Source of the DNA: Paenibacillus silvisoli
Lineage (GTDB): Bacteria; Bacillota; Bacilli; Paenibacillales; Paenibacillaceae
Direction: 5' to 3'
Assembly: GCF_030866765.1 (NCBI RefSeq)
Contig: NZ_CP133017.1
Location: 5,298,501-5,362,500, forward strand
DNA: 64,000 nucleotides
Shown here piece after piece: positions 9,019-17,981 of this stretch. Positions within the stretch are counted from its first letter, which is position 1; every line of letters starts with the position of its first letter. The notes under the pieces were generated by a model that saw only the letters and a list, made by a program, of their open reading frames with translations, had not been told where the DNA came from and ran no database searches. The position numbers were made by a program, and so were the translations under genes.

Positions 9019-9912
9019 ATGTTAGGGAAAAGCAATGTATCCGATAAGCTGTTCGATCTCATGAATTATACGCTCCTTTGCCTCATCTTCGTCGTCACCT
9101 TCTACCCGTTCTGGAACATTCTCGTCGTTTCCTTGAACGATGCTACCGATGCCGTGCGGGGCGGACTTTACTTATGGCCGCGTGATTTTACGCTCGCAAG
9201 CTACAAATCGATCTTTCGCAATCAGGAGCTGCTCGGCTCCATTAACGTGACCGTCCTTCGTACGGTGATCGGCACGCCGCTATCCGTGCTCGCCATCTGC
9301 ATGATGGCCTATTCGCTCAGTAAGCGCGAGCTGATTGCCTGGCGGTTTTTCACCTTGTTCTTTATTTTCACGATGTACTTCGGCGGCGGATTGATTCCGA
9401 CGTACATGATCATCAAGTCTTTGGGGTTGATCGATTCCTTCTGGGTCTATATTTTCCCGGGGCTCATCGGCGTGTTCCTTATGATTCTCGTGCGCACCTT
9501 TATCGAGCAGCTGCCCCCGGAGCTGGAAGAATCCGCGAAAATCGACGGCGCCAACGAGCTGGAAATTTTCATCCGTCTCATCCTGCCGCTCTGCGTGCCG
9601 GTCTTGGCGACGATCGCCCTGTTTATCGGGATCGGCCATTGGAACTCCTGGTACGATTCGTATATTTACACGTATAAGCCGGAGCTGAAGACACTGCAAG
9701 CGGTGCTCGTGAAAATCTTGAACCAATTCCAGACCGGCGCCATGGTCTCCGAAGCGGATCAGCTGGCCAACAGCTCGAAGCGCACGCCGGTATCCGGCGA
9801 GAGCATCCGGATGGCGGTGACGATGGTCGCGACGCTGCCGATCATTCTCGTTTATCCGTTCATCCAGCGCTTCTTCGTGAAGGGCATGATGATGGGCGCT
9901 ATTAAAAGCTAG
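9019..9912 (+). CDS. ABC sugar permease, LplC type
   Basis: 297 residues, six TM helices, MalG-like family. EAA loop LEESAKIDGANELEIF near 173-188 and the usual C-terminal KGMMMGAIKS tail. AGGAGG precedes the ATG. Forms a heterodimer with the upstream LplB-type subunit (family knowledge). Last gene of a two-gene operon; a strong terminator follows within 10 bp. No ATP-binding gene is linked. Confidence 0.94.
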   Translation: MLGKSNVSDKLFDLMNYTLLCLIFVVTFYPFWNILVVSLNDATDAVRGGLYLWPRDFTLASYKSIFRNQELLGSINVTVLRTVIGTPLSVLAICMMAYSLSKRELIAWRFFTLFFIFTMYFGGGLIPTYMIIKSLGLIDSFWVYIFPGLIGVFLMILVRTFIEQLPPELEESAKIDGANELEIFIRLILPLCVPVLATIALFIGIGHWNSWYDSYIYTYKPELKTLQAVLVKILNQFQTGAMVSEADQLANSSKRTPVSGESIRMAVTMVATLPIILVYPFIQRFFVKGMMMGAIKS

Positions 9913-9920
9913 TATAGTGG

Positions 9921-9955
9921 GGAGTCACTCTTTGGTAGAGTGGCTCCTTTTTTAT
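9921..9955 (+). terminator. Rho-independent terminator after the permease operon
   Basis: GGAGTCACTC pairs with GAGTGGCTCC across TTTGGTA (one G-T pair), followed by a run of seven T. Confidence 0.92.
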
Positions 9956-9957
9956 TT

Positions 9958-10187
9958 CTAACGAACCGTACTCGAAATAAGCTCAGTTGTGCCGCTGTCC
10001 CTCTAACGAACCGTATCGCGCTTATTTGCTTAAAACTAGCTCGTTTTCTCGTCTAACGAACTCCAGCGACGCTATTTGCGCGAAATCCCGCTTAATGCCC
10101 CCTCCGAGGGGCAAATAACGCTTCTGGAGTTCGTTAGACTTCGAAAGGGACCATTTTGCTCGAAATAAGCGCTCCTGAGTTCGTTAG
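9958..10187. repeat. Cluster of short intergenic repeats with CTAACGAAC core
   Basis: Five related units of about 25 bp. Direct copies start at 9958, 10003 and 10053 (CTAACGAACC or CTAACGAACTCC, then a GC-rich stretch and a TTATTT/CTATTT-like end). Inverted copies lie at 10112-10138 and 10162-10187, ending GAGTTCGTTAG. Units from the two orientations can pair with each other. No protein-coding gene is visible in 9913-10333. Function unknown; may be a dispersed genomic repeat family. Confidence 0.75.
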
Positions 10188-10333
10188 CGCTCGGAGAGCG
10201 AGCATCCGCGCCACTAGCCGCCGTCATGTAAGACGCTTTCCCATATGAATCATAACAAATTGGCATAGAGCGATGGCCGGGCACGTCTTACACTTAGATA
10301 GAAAACGCTTCACCATCATGCAAAAGGAGGAAA

Positions 10334-13300
10334 ATGACATTGGTTCCATTTTCAAAAGGCATGAAAGCACTATCCATTGTTGCCGCTATTCTGATGACCG
10401 GCTTAACGGCGACGATCGTAAACGCCATGAGCGGTGAGCAGCAGCTGGCTCCCGGCGAAATCATCGCTTCCATCGAGGCGGAGGCGCCGGCCAACACGTT
10501 CACCGGCAACGCTGGCGTTCGGGACTGCAATCCCGTCATCGGCTGCTCCGGCGGCAAGAAAGCTGGCGATTTATGGGGCGGCTCATCGATGAATTTCAAC
10601 AACGTCGAGGTGCCAGTCGCAGGGGTTTACACGTTAAAGATGACCTATATTTCCGGCGATCCGCGCCCGATCACGGTTACGGTGAACGCTGGAGAAGCCG
10701 AGACCTACTCGCCGCCTAAGACGGCGGACTGGGACACGCTCGGCACCTACGATTTCGAAGTGCTGCTGCAGCAAGGCGCCAATACGATCAAGTTCGACGA
10801 CAACGGCGGCTGGGCACCGGACTTGGATAAGATCGAGCTAAGCGCCGCGGGTGAACCCGGCAATGGCGGTGGCGGCGAAGTCATCGCATCGATCGAAGGG
10901 GAAGCGCCGGCCAACACGTTCACCGGCAACGCCGGCGTTTGGGACTGCAATCCCGCGATCGGCTGCTCCGGCGGCAAGAAGGCAGGCAATATTTGGGGCG
11001 GCTCGTCCGTGAATTTCAATAACGTCGAAGCGCCTGCCGCAGGCGTCTACACGTTGAAGCTGTATTATATTTCCGGCGACCCGCGTCCGGTCAACGTGAC
11101 GGTGAACGGCGGAGAAGCGCAGCCTCTATCCCCTCCTAAGACGGCGAACTGGGATACGCTCGGCACCTACGAGTTCGAAGTGCTCCTGCAGCAAGGCGCG
11201 AATACGATCAAGTTCGACGACAACGGCGGCTGGTCCCCGGACATCGATCGAATCGAGCTGATCTCTGCAGACTCATCCGGCGAAGAACCGGACAATGACG
11301 GTGCCATCGGCGATATCGGCGCCAAAGTGAGGTCATCCAAGTTCGGCCACACGGTCGTAACGGAGCACCAAAAAGGCGTCTCCGTCTCGAACGACAACTA
11401 TACGATTACTTATAACACCGAATCCGGGCTGGCGGCCTACGCGTGGAACGGCAAAACGATTGCCACGGGCGTGTACAGCAGCGTTCAGCTGGATCAATCG
11501 GTGACAAGCAAGCAGTATGCGAAGCATCTGTTCACGATGGACAGCATGAAGAAAATTCACGATGCCCACGGAAAAGGCGTCGAAATCACCATCGAAAACA
11601 AGCAGGACGGACTGCCGACGATGCAGCAAATCTACCGCGTCTATGACGGTAAGCCGTACTTCTTAGTCAGCCAGAAGCTGTCCGGCAGCACGGAGCTCAG
11701 CACGAACGATATGGCGCCGATCGTCATCCAATCGAAGGGCGCCGTAGATATCGGCAAGTATGCGGATAACCGGGTGCTGATCACGCCTTACGATAATGAC
11801 AGCTGGTCCCGCTACCAGGCGCGGACGATCAACACATTCCTGAACAACAGCAATTATGTCAGCTCCGAGCTGACGGCGATCTACGATAACGACAGCCGTA
11901 ACGGGCTCGTCATCGGCTCCGTTACGCATGACACCTGGAAAACTGGCGTCTATTGGAGCGGCTCCAATGACCGGTTAGACAAGCTGAAAGTATACGGCGG
12001 CTTCACGTCTCAAACGTCGACGCACGACTCCCTGTCGCATGGCAAAATCACGGGAACCATTTTAACGTCGCCTCAAATTTTTGTCGGCTATTACGAAGAT
12101 TATCGCGACGGTCTCGAGGGCTACGGACAAACGAACGCGGAAGTCGCTCCGCCGCTCGATTTCGGGCGCGGCGTTCCTAGCGGCGTTCCAGTCGGCTGGA
12201 ACAGCTGGGGCGCCTACGACAGCCACTTGAGCTACGATAAGGTCGTTGAAGTGTCCAACTTCTTCAAAGAGAACCTGCAGAACGCGTCCTTCAACAACAA
12301 AGGGAACATCTATATCAACCTGGATTCCTATTGGGATAACATGACGTCTCAACAGTTGAAAGACGTGGCGGCGCTGATCAAGAAGAACGGGCAAAAGCCG
12401 GGCATCTACTACAGTCCGTTCGTCTACTGGGGCAATAACATGAGCCAGCAGGTCGAAGGCACGAACGGTGCTTATACGTATGGCGATCTTGTGCTGAAAG
12501 ATGAGAATGGGAACATTTTGCCGACGGTGGATGGCGCTTATGCGATTGACCCGACGCATCCGGCGGCGAAGCAGCGGATCGACTACTATTTCAACCAATT
12601 TAAAGCGTACGGCTTCGAATATATCAAAATCGACTTCCTCAGCCACGGTTCATTCGAGGGCAAGCATTACGACAGCAGCGTGCAGACTGGCATTCAGGCC
12701 TACAACCAAGGCATGGCTTACGTCAATAAAGCGCTCGACGGCAACATGTTCATCAGCGCATCGATTGCCCCGCTCTTCCCGAGCCAGTACGCGCACGCAA
12801 GACGGATTTCGTGCGATGTCGACGGAACATTGGGTCAAACCGAATATCAGCTGAACAATCTCACGTACGGCTGGTGGCAGAACGGAACGATCTACCGGTA
12901 CACGGATCCCGACTACATGGCGCTCGTTAAGGGCGGATCGCTGTCGGCCGCGCAGACGCGCGTAAACGCCGCAGCTATCTCCGGAACGGTCTACTTGAAT
13001 TCCGATGACGTGAGCAATCCGACTGCTCAAACGTACATGAAGACCTTGCTGACGAACCCGCGCGTTAACGCGGTCGCTCTTATGGGCAAAGCATTTACGC
13101 CGGTCGAAGGCAATACGGGAACGAATGCAACGGATCAATTCGTGCTGAAGGATAAAAAGGATTATTACTTAGCCGTGTTCAACTACACGCAGGACAATGT
13201 CGTCAAAACGATTGATCTGGCTCGCGCCGGCATCCCGGCCGGTTCGAAGCTGACCGTCACCGATCTGTGGACGAACGAATCCCGTACGCGCTCGACCAAT

Positions 13301-13363
13301 GAACCGTTCACCATCAACCTTGGCGCCGCCCAATCGGTGCTGTACAAGATTACAGTGAAGTAA
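10334..13363 (+). CDS. Secreted alpha-galactosidase-like glycoside hydrolase with two tandem carbohydrate-binding modules
   Basis: 1009 residues. Signal peptide about 1-32, two nearly identical CBM35/CBM6-like jelly-roll modules at about 40-170 and 180-310 (each with IE-E-AP start, WGGSS and FDDNGGW), then a catalytic region. The barrel begins near VGWNSWGAYDSH (about 620). YIKIDFLSHG holds a likely nucleophile Asp at about 767, and RRISCDVDG a likely acid/base Asp at about 828, arranged as in clan GH-D (GH27/GH36); exact family not certain. Ends with a beta domain. AAAGGAGG precedes the start; the ATG at 10334 is only 3 bp from it, so the in-frame TTG at 10340 is a real alternative. Its paralogue follows 20 bp downstream. 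Presumably attacks galactosylated polysaccharide outside the cell. Confidence 0.82.
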   Translation: MTLVPFSKGMKALSIVAAILMTGLTATIVNAMSGEQQLAPGEIIASIEAEAPANTFTGNAGVRDCNPVIGCSGGKKAGDLWGGSSMNFNNVEVPVAGVYTLKMTYISGDPRPITVTVNAGEAETYSPPKTADWDTLGTYDFEVLLQQGANTIKFDDNGGWAPDLDKIELSAAGEPGNGGGGEVIASIEGEAPANTFTGNAGVWDCNPAIGCSGGKKAGNIWGGSSVNFNNVEAPAAGVYTLKLYYISGDPRPVNVTVNGGEAQPLSPPKTANWDTLGTYEFEVLLQQGANTIKFDDNGGWSPDIDRIELISADSSGEEPDNDGAIGDIGAKVRSSKFGHTVVTEHQKGVSVSNDNYTITYNTESGLAAYAWNGKTIATGVYSSVQLDQSVTSKQYAKHLFTMDSMKKIHDAHGKGVEITIENKQDGLPTMQQIYRVYDGKPYFLVSQKLSGSTELSTNDMAPIVIQSKGAVDIGKYADNRVLITPYDNDSWSRYQARTINTFLNNSNYVSSELTAIYDNDSRNGLVIGSVTHDTWKTGVYWSGSNDRLDKLKVYGGFTSQTSTHDSLSHGKITGTILTSPQIFVGYYEDYRDGLEGYGQTNAEVAPPLDFGRGVPSGVPVGWNSWGAYDSHLSYDKVVEVSNFFKENLQNASFNNKGNIYINLDSYWDNMTSQQLKDVAALIKKNGQKPGIYYSPFVYWGNNMSQQVEGTNGAYTYGDLVLKDENGNILPTVDGAYAIDPTHPAAKQRIDYYFNQFKAYGFEYIKIDFLSHGSFEGKHYDSSVQTGIQAYNQGMAYVNKALDGNMFISASIAPLFPSQYAHARRISCDVDGTLGQTEYQLNNLTYGWWQNGTIYRYTDPDYMALVKGGSLSAAQTRVNAAAISGTVYLNSDDVSNPTAQTYMKTLLTNPRVNAVALMGKAFTPVEGNTGTNATDQFVLKDKKDYYLAVFNYTQDNVVKTIDLARAGIPAGSKLTVTDLWTNESRTRSTNEPFTINLGAAQSVLYKITVK
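10458..11270 (+). repeat. Tandem duplication of the binding-module coding sequence
   Basis: Two direct copies of about 390 bp, 420 bp apart (140 codons), inside the galactosidase-like gene: 10458-10850 and 10878-11270. Long stretches are base-identical, for example GCGCCGGCCAACACGTTCAC in both, so the duplication is recent or kept uniform by recombination. Confidence 0.9.
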
Positions 13364-13383
13364 GCAGAAACGGAGTGAGTGGC

Positions 13384-15451
13384 ATGCAGCAGCATCTTCA
13401 AGCTATGCATATCGATTCCGATGCCAATCGGATGATCGTGGACAATGGGCTTTTGCGCATCGAGTCTAATTTGCGGACGGGAACGCTCTCCTATCAGTGG
13501 AAGGACGGCAGCGCGCTGCGGGACCTGTTCAGCGAAGTGACGGTCGGCTCCGAGCGTCTGCGTACGACGGCCTATAGCGGTCACCAGGTCGTTGCGGGGT
13601 CTATCCAGTCGATTGAAGACGGATTTGGCAAAGGGGTGAGCTGGTGCGTAGAGCATGCGATGGCCGATAGGCCTGTCCTTCGCCAGCATTTCTCGGTTTA
13701 CGAGAATCATCCCTATACCTTCGTAGAGCTTCAGGCCGAACAGGAATTGGAATGGGAAACGAACGACATGACGCCGTTAGCCGCTTTGCGCAATGACGGC
13801 ACCTGCTTGGCATTCGGGCAGCCCTCTGCCGGCGATGTGCGCGTTCTGTTCGTCCCGTTCGATAACGACAAATGGGTGCGCTACGGCTCTTATCCGATCC
13901 CGTGCGCCGTGGAAAGCTGCGAAGCGACAGCCATCTATAACGCGGAGAGCCGGCACGGATTCGTGCTCGGCTCCGTGACCCACGATTTTTGGAAAACCGG
14001 TCTCCAGGTTGAAGGCACGTTCGTTGGCGAGGTAGCGCAACTGCGCGTATTCGGCGGACTGTCCGGCATGCAGACGCGGGATACGGTCCCTCATGGCAGC
14101 GCACGCGGGAAGCTGAACGTTTCGCCTCGCATTTTCGTCGGTTATTTCGAAGATTACAGAGAAGGCATGGAGGCGTACGGCCGCGCGAATGCCGTGGTTG
14201 CCCCTATGCTGCCATGGGACGGCGGCGTACCGTTCGGCTGGAACAGCTGGTCTGCCGTTATGAGCAAATTGGATTTCGATGTTTATACGCATACGTCGGA
14301 TTTTATTAAGCAAGAGCTTAATAACGGCGGCGACGAATTCGTAGGTACAGAGTCCGTTTACGTTAATTTCGACTCCTTCTGGGATCGGCTCTCGGCCGAG
14401 GAGCTGCGCGAAGCGGTTCGCCGCGTCAAAGCGAACGGGCAGAAGCCCGGCATCTATTGCTCGCCGTTTGCTTATTGGGGCAAAGATCCGGAGCGGCCTC
14501 TTGAAGGCTACGAGGAGCAATACCGCTATCGGGATATTCTCCTCAAGGATGATGCCGGCAACCTGCTGCCTACGCTGGACGGCGCATACGCCATCGACAT
14601 CAGCCATCCGGCGGCAATTGAACGCATAAGACGCAAGCTGGATAGCTTCGTCGAGCTGGGTTTTGATTATGTGAAAGCGGATTTCCTCTCGCACGGAGCG
14701 CTTGAAGGCCGCCATTATGATCCGGCCGTACGGACCGGCATCGAAGCCTACAACAGAGGGATGGCCGTCATTCGGGACACGTTGGCTCCGGAGCGCATCG
14801 GCCGGCCGTTCTTCATCAACCTGTCGATCGCCCCGCTGTTTCCGCACGGTTACGCGCACAGCCGGCGCATTTCCTGCGACGCGTTCGGCCTCATCGGCGA
14901 TACGGAGTATATGTTGAATGCATTAACCTATGGCTGGTGGATCAATGACACGCTCTATCGTTACAACGATCCGGATCATACCGTGCTGTACAAAAGCGAC
15001 AACCAGCGCGCATCCGCTTGGCATGAAGGCCGCAGCCGGCTGACGGCTTCCGTCATTGCGGGAACGTCGCTGCTGCTGGGCGATGACTACCGCATGGAGG
15101 AAGCGGCGGACAGAGCCCGCGCGTGGATGACCCATCCGGACGTGATGGCCTTGGCGCACAGGCGTTACGTTCCGGCCGGCGGAGGGCGCAAGCGGCAGCA
15201 AGTCGGAGAATGTTTTCGTGCTTGCTGACGAAGCGGACGGAGGCTGGGTCGTCGCCGTATTCAATTTCGACTCGGAGCATGAGGCGCGCAAGCGGCTGAC
15301 GTGGAATCGGCTAGGCATTCCGAGCCCTTCTCCGCTCCAAGTAACGGACATATGGGACGGACTAGAGGTGGAGCTGCAGCCCGATGCGGAGTTCTTGGAT
15401 GTGCAGTTAAGTCCTTGCGAAGCGAAGCTGCTTCGGGTCCGGCAGCTTTAG
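13384..15451 (+). pseudogene. Paralogous galactosidase-like enzyme, frameshifted near its C-terminal domain
   Basis: Cytoplasmic-type paralogue of the preceding enzyme without signal peptide or binding modules. ATG 13384 has GGAG upstream. The barrel keeps FGWNSWSAV, FDYVKADFLSHG and RRISCDAFG, matching the catalytic segments of the upstream protein. The first frame stops at 15228 after an unrelated tail (GGGRKRQQ). The missing C-terminal beta domain continues in another frame to 15451 (FVLADEADGGWVVAVFNFDS, aligned with FVLKDKKDYYLAVFNYTQD in the paralogue). Removing one copy of the tandem CCGG at 15172-15179 restores a single frame and a continuous alignment. The truncated product still holds the whole barrel, so partial activity cannot be excluded. 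Could also be a sequencing error. Confidence 0.8.
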
Positions 15452-15462
15452 GACACAGGTCT

Positions 15463-15537
15463 TTAACGGACATGGATGACCGTTAGAGGTTAGATCATCG
15501 ATTTTTCCGAATCTAACGGACACCCATGTCCGTTAGA
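15463..15537. repeat. Two CTAACGGAC palindromic units between convergent genes
   Basis: 15463-15487 is an imperfect inverted repeat (TTAACGG ... CCGTTAG). 15513-15536 is a perfect one, CTAACGGACA, spacer CCCA, TGTCCGTTAG. The core CTAACGRAC is shared with the cluster at 9958-10187, suggesting the same repeat family. Confidence 0.65.
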
Positions 15538-15550
15538 TCAACCAAACAAA

Positions 15551-15577
15551 AGCATCCCCAAACGGGGATGCTTTTTT
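15551..15577 (+). terminator. Rho-independent terminator, possibly bidirectional
   Basis: AGCATCCCC, loop AAA, then GGGGATGCT and a run of T. It separates the plus-strand glycosidase genes from the convergent minus-strand DUF817 gene. Confidence 0.9.
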
Positions 15578-15614
15578 CACTAACCACTATACGGAAGCAA
15601 TCGGTTCTCCATAT

Positions 15615-16475
15615 TCACTTCGCTTTTCTCCCTGCTTTCACATGCTTAAGCTGGGCTACGATAATGACGCTGATGATGACAAGAAGGAACCATGAGCTGA
15701 TTTTGCTGAAGCTGACGAGCCGCCACACTTGATGCTGGTCCGGGTATTTCCATGCGTTGAAGAAGGTGGCGATATTTTCGGCTAACCAGATAAAGAAACC
15801 GACCAGCACAAAAGCAAGCGTCAACGGCATGCGATACGTACGGGTCCGAACCCGATAAATGATCGACGTTTTCCAGAAGACGACAACTACGAGCGCCGTC
15901 AGCCACCAGCGAAAATCCGGCAAATAATGATGCGTGAAAAAGTTCAGGTAGATCGCGCCCCCCAGCATTCCCGCAGAGGTCAGCCCCGGCCAGCCGGTCA
16001 TATCCATCCTTAGTCGGCGCCACACTTGGCACATATAGCTTGCAACGCTTGCATACATAAATCCGCTGTAGAGCGGGACATCGAATACTTTCGTAAAGCC
16101 AGACTCCGGATACGCCCACGATCCCATGCTGACCTTGTATATTTCCAGCAGCAGCCCAATGAGGTGAAAGACGCAGATAACCTTGATCTCATCAAGCGTC
16201 TCCAAACCGCTTCGGTACATCACGTATTGCACGCCGAGCAGGACGAGAAGAATCGCATCGTAACGATGCATGAAGGGCACTTCGACGAGGTTGGAAAGAG
16301 CTAGCGTGCCGAAGATCGCAACTGGGAAAATGCAGCTCATCGCCTGATGATAGCCAAAATGCAGCAGCTGCTTCACGCGTCTCACCGCCCCCTTCGCATT
16401 CGACCGAGGCAAGTACCGATGACTACGTCCGTTGTTAGCGGATCGATTGGATCGTTCAGTTTGCAGCATGTTCAT
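15615..16475 (-). CDS. DUF817 (YoaT-like) integral membrane protein
   Basis: 286 residues with about seven to eight hydrophobic helices (for example FPVAIFGTLALSNLV, YDAILLVLLGVQYVMY, WLTALVVVVFW, FVLVGFFIWLAENIA). The pattern HLIGLLLEIYKVSMGSWAYPE and the C-terminal half match my recollection of DUF817 proteins such as B. subtilis YoaT; no reaction is known. The ATG at 16475 overlaps the end of the small HTH gene by 20 bp. The gene order DUF2975 - small HTH - DUF817 repeats that of the B. subtilis yoaS-yozG-yoaT segment (recalled), suggesting one operon. Confidence 0.75.
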   Translation of the reverse strand: MNMLQTERSNRSANNGRSHRYLPRSNAKGAVRRVKQLLHFGYHQAMSCIFPVAIFGTLALSNLVEVPFMHRYDAILLVLLGVQYVMYRSGLETLDEIKVICVFHLIGLLLEIYKVSMGSWAYPESGFTKVFDVPLYSGFMYASVASYMCQVWRRLRMDMTGWPGLTSAGMLGGAIYLNFFTHHYLPDFRWWLTALVVVVFWKTSIIYRVRTRTYRMPLTLAFVLVGFFIWLAENIATFFNAWKYPDQHQVWRLVSFSKISSWFLLVIISVIIVAQLKHVKAGRKAK

Positions 16476-16677
16476 CGTTCCTGTATTCTAAAATATCGCC
16501 GGGCTGGCAATCTAATGCCTTGCAAATTGCCTCCAGCGTCGAAATTCGAATCGCTTTGGCCTTGCCGTTCTTCAAAATGGACAGATTGGCCATCGTAATC
16601 CCAACCCGCTCCGAAAGCTCCGTTACGCTCATTTTCCGCTTCGCCAGCATCACGTCAATGTTTATAATAATCGCCAT
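16456..16677 (-). CDS. Small XRE/Cro-type HTH regulator (YozG-like)
   Basis: 73 residues, almost entirely one helix-turn-helix domain: MAIIINIDVMLAKRKMSVTE at the start, then LSERVGITMANLSILKNGK as the HTH. CQPGDILEY near the end is typical of the short HTH_26 class. ATG 16677 is chosen because GAGGTG lies 6 bp upstream. It begins 10 bp after the DUF2975 gene stops and overlaps the DUF817 gene. Small regulators of this class usually pair with a DUF2975 membrane protein; it may control its own operon (inference). Confidence 0.85.
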   Translation of the reverse strand: MAIIINIDVMLAKRKMSVTELSERVGITMANLSILKNGKAKAIRISTLEAICKALDCQPGDILEYRNDEHAAN

Positions 16678-16687
16678 GGTCGTCACC

Positions 16688-17164
16688 TCACACCGTTAAA
16701 TCGTTTTCGGATTTAATATCGATGGCATTTTGAAGCAGCTTCTGAAGTACCGCGGCGAAGACGGCAATGACTGCGGAGGCGAAAACAACGACCAAACCGA
16801 TCGCAAAGAGACCCGGAGCATCGTCTTGATCCGCCATATACATCAAGAAGGGCAGGCTTGCTACGAACAAGACGCTGATGATGACCGCGCAAAATTTGAT
16901 CACTTTTAACGAACGGACAGCCAGCTCGGTGAACGCCTGGTTGTTATCGATATAGCTCAGCAGCTTCCAGGTTTGGTACAGCGCCGCGAAAAACGGAATC
17001 GCCGCCAAATAAATAATCGTCATAACGGGAATCACCATCGTCGCCTTGTAATATTCGATGAATTCTTTCGCGACCATCGGCACCCCAAATAAACAGACGG
17101 CAAGAATCGGAATGGCCATCAGACAGACCGTGATTTTTAGAAAGAGCGTCTTCCCTCGTTCCAT
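16688..17164 (-). CDS. DUF2975 membrane protein (YoaS-like)
   Basis: 158 residues with four hydrophobic helices: one near the N-terminus (ITVCLMAIPILAVCLFGVPM), one near 45-65, then two after the soluble segment LLSYIDNNQAFTELAVRSLK, which is the recognisable DUF2975 stretch. ATG 17164 has GAGGTG 6 bp upstream; an upstream in-frame GTG lies inside that ribosome site. First gene of the three-gene operon with the XRE regulator and DUF817 protein. Function unknown. Confidence 0.82.
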   Translation of the reverse strand: MERGKTLFLKITVCLMAIPILAVCLFGVPMVAKEFIEYYKATMVIPVMTIIYLAAIPFFAALYQTWKLLSYIDNNQAFTELAVRSLKVIKFCAVIISVLFVASLPFLMYMADQDDAPGLFAIGLVVVFASAVIAVFAAVLQKLLQNAIDIKSENDLTV

Positions 17165-17253
17165 CAGATACACCTCACTCAGTTATTTTCGTATTGAATC
17201 TAACATAAAATTTATCGTTTTACAATATATTTTGATTGTTTTTCGAATCTAGG

Positions 17254-17283
17254 CAAAAAAACAGCCGCTCTTTGGCGAGCGAC
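17254..17283 (-). terminator. Rho-independent terminator after the hypothetical gene at 17295
   Basis: On the minus strand GTCGCTC, loop GCCAAA, GAGCGGC, then CTGTTTTTTT. Confidence 0.85.
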
Positions 17284-17294
17284 CGTCATTCCGT

Positions 17295-17957
17295 TCAGTT
17301 CCTTCGTTCTTTGGTACCTTCCATTCTAGCAAAATCTCTATGCACTAACGCAAATTTGCACTCCGTCAACCAAATCGGCTGCGAAAACGAAATGACCTCA
17401 TTTACTCCACGCGGAGTCGTTTCAATGGTAATCTCTACTTGTAAATCCTGAAAAACCAAATCCGTCGATGCGCCGTCGATTTGCATCAGACCATGAGCGT
17501 CAATTTCCCAATTAAAATGATCGACCTCGTCTGTAAAAGCATTGCTATATTGCAACCAACCCTCACCGGTTGGTGTGAATACGATTATGGTGTCCTCCAT
17601 AGCTCCCGGTGCATACATGGAGTCTATCGACCACATTCCGAGTACTTCTTGCTCCAATCTACCATCTTTCTTGATAACAATATTCTCCGTAGCATCGTGT
17701 AGATGAGCTTCCACCTCAGGTGAATCGTCTACTAACCAGATGTCCATATCGACAGGCTCCAATATGGTACCACCTTTGCGGCGAAACATGGCCTCGCACC
17801 TTTTGCATAATCTAACCCCATCTCTTGGCTGCGTTTCATACACAGAGAGATGCGCACCACAAAGGACTTGGTCGTTTTCATAGTTCAAATAATGAATCTT
17901 CATGCGCTTGATGCCAGCGTAAGCGCCCGCGGTAATCATCGAATATTCTTGTGGCAT
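17295..17957 (-). CDS. Hypothetical protein with N-terminal Cys cluster
   Basis: 220 residues, not recognised. Residues about 30-55 carry CGAHLSVYETQPRDG then LCKRCEAMFRRK, a possible small metal-binding site (one Cys plus CxxC). The rest is acidic and beta-rich (DGRLEQEVLGMWSIDSMYAP, WEIDAHGLMQIDG), with no membrane segment or signal peptide. AGAGGCGAG precedes the ATG. Last gene of a run with 17982-18200 on the same strand, 24 bp downstream of it. Base composition here is less GC-rich than in the sugar loci. Confidence 0.6.
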   Translation of the reverse strand: MPQEYSMITAGAYAGIKRMKIHYLNYENDQVLCGAHLSVYETQPRDGVRLCKRCEAMFRRKGGTILEPVDMDIWLVDDSPEVEAHLHDATENIVIKKDGRLEQEVLGMWSIDSMYAPGAMEDTIIVFTPTGEGWLQYSNAFTDEVDHFNWEIDAHGLMQIDGASTDLVFQDLQVEITIETTPRGVNEVISFSQPIWLTECKFALVHRDFARMEGTKERRN

Positions 17958-17981
17958 TTTCTCGCCTCTCTGCGGATCGGC

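Noticed and set aside
9958-10187. Repeat cluster considered as a CRISPR array
   Set aside because: Units are in both orientations, spacers are irregular and no cas gene is nearby.
10301-10315. cre-like site before the two-module galactosidase gene (GAAAACGCTTCA)
   Set aside because: At least three mismatches to the consensus; too weak to list as a feature.
13777-14859. Long minus-strand frame opposite the second galactosidase-like gene
   Set aside because: Composition typical of an antisense shadow; plus-strand frame aligns with the paralogue along its length.
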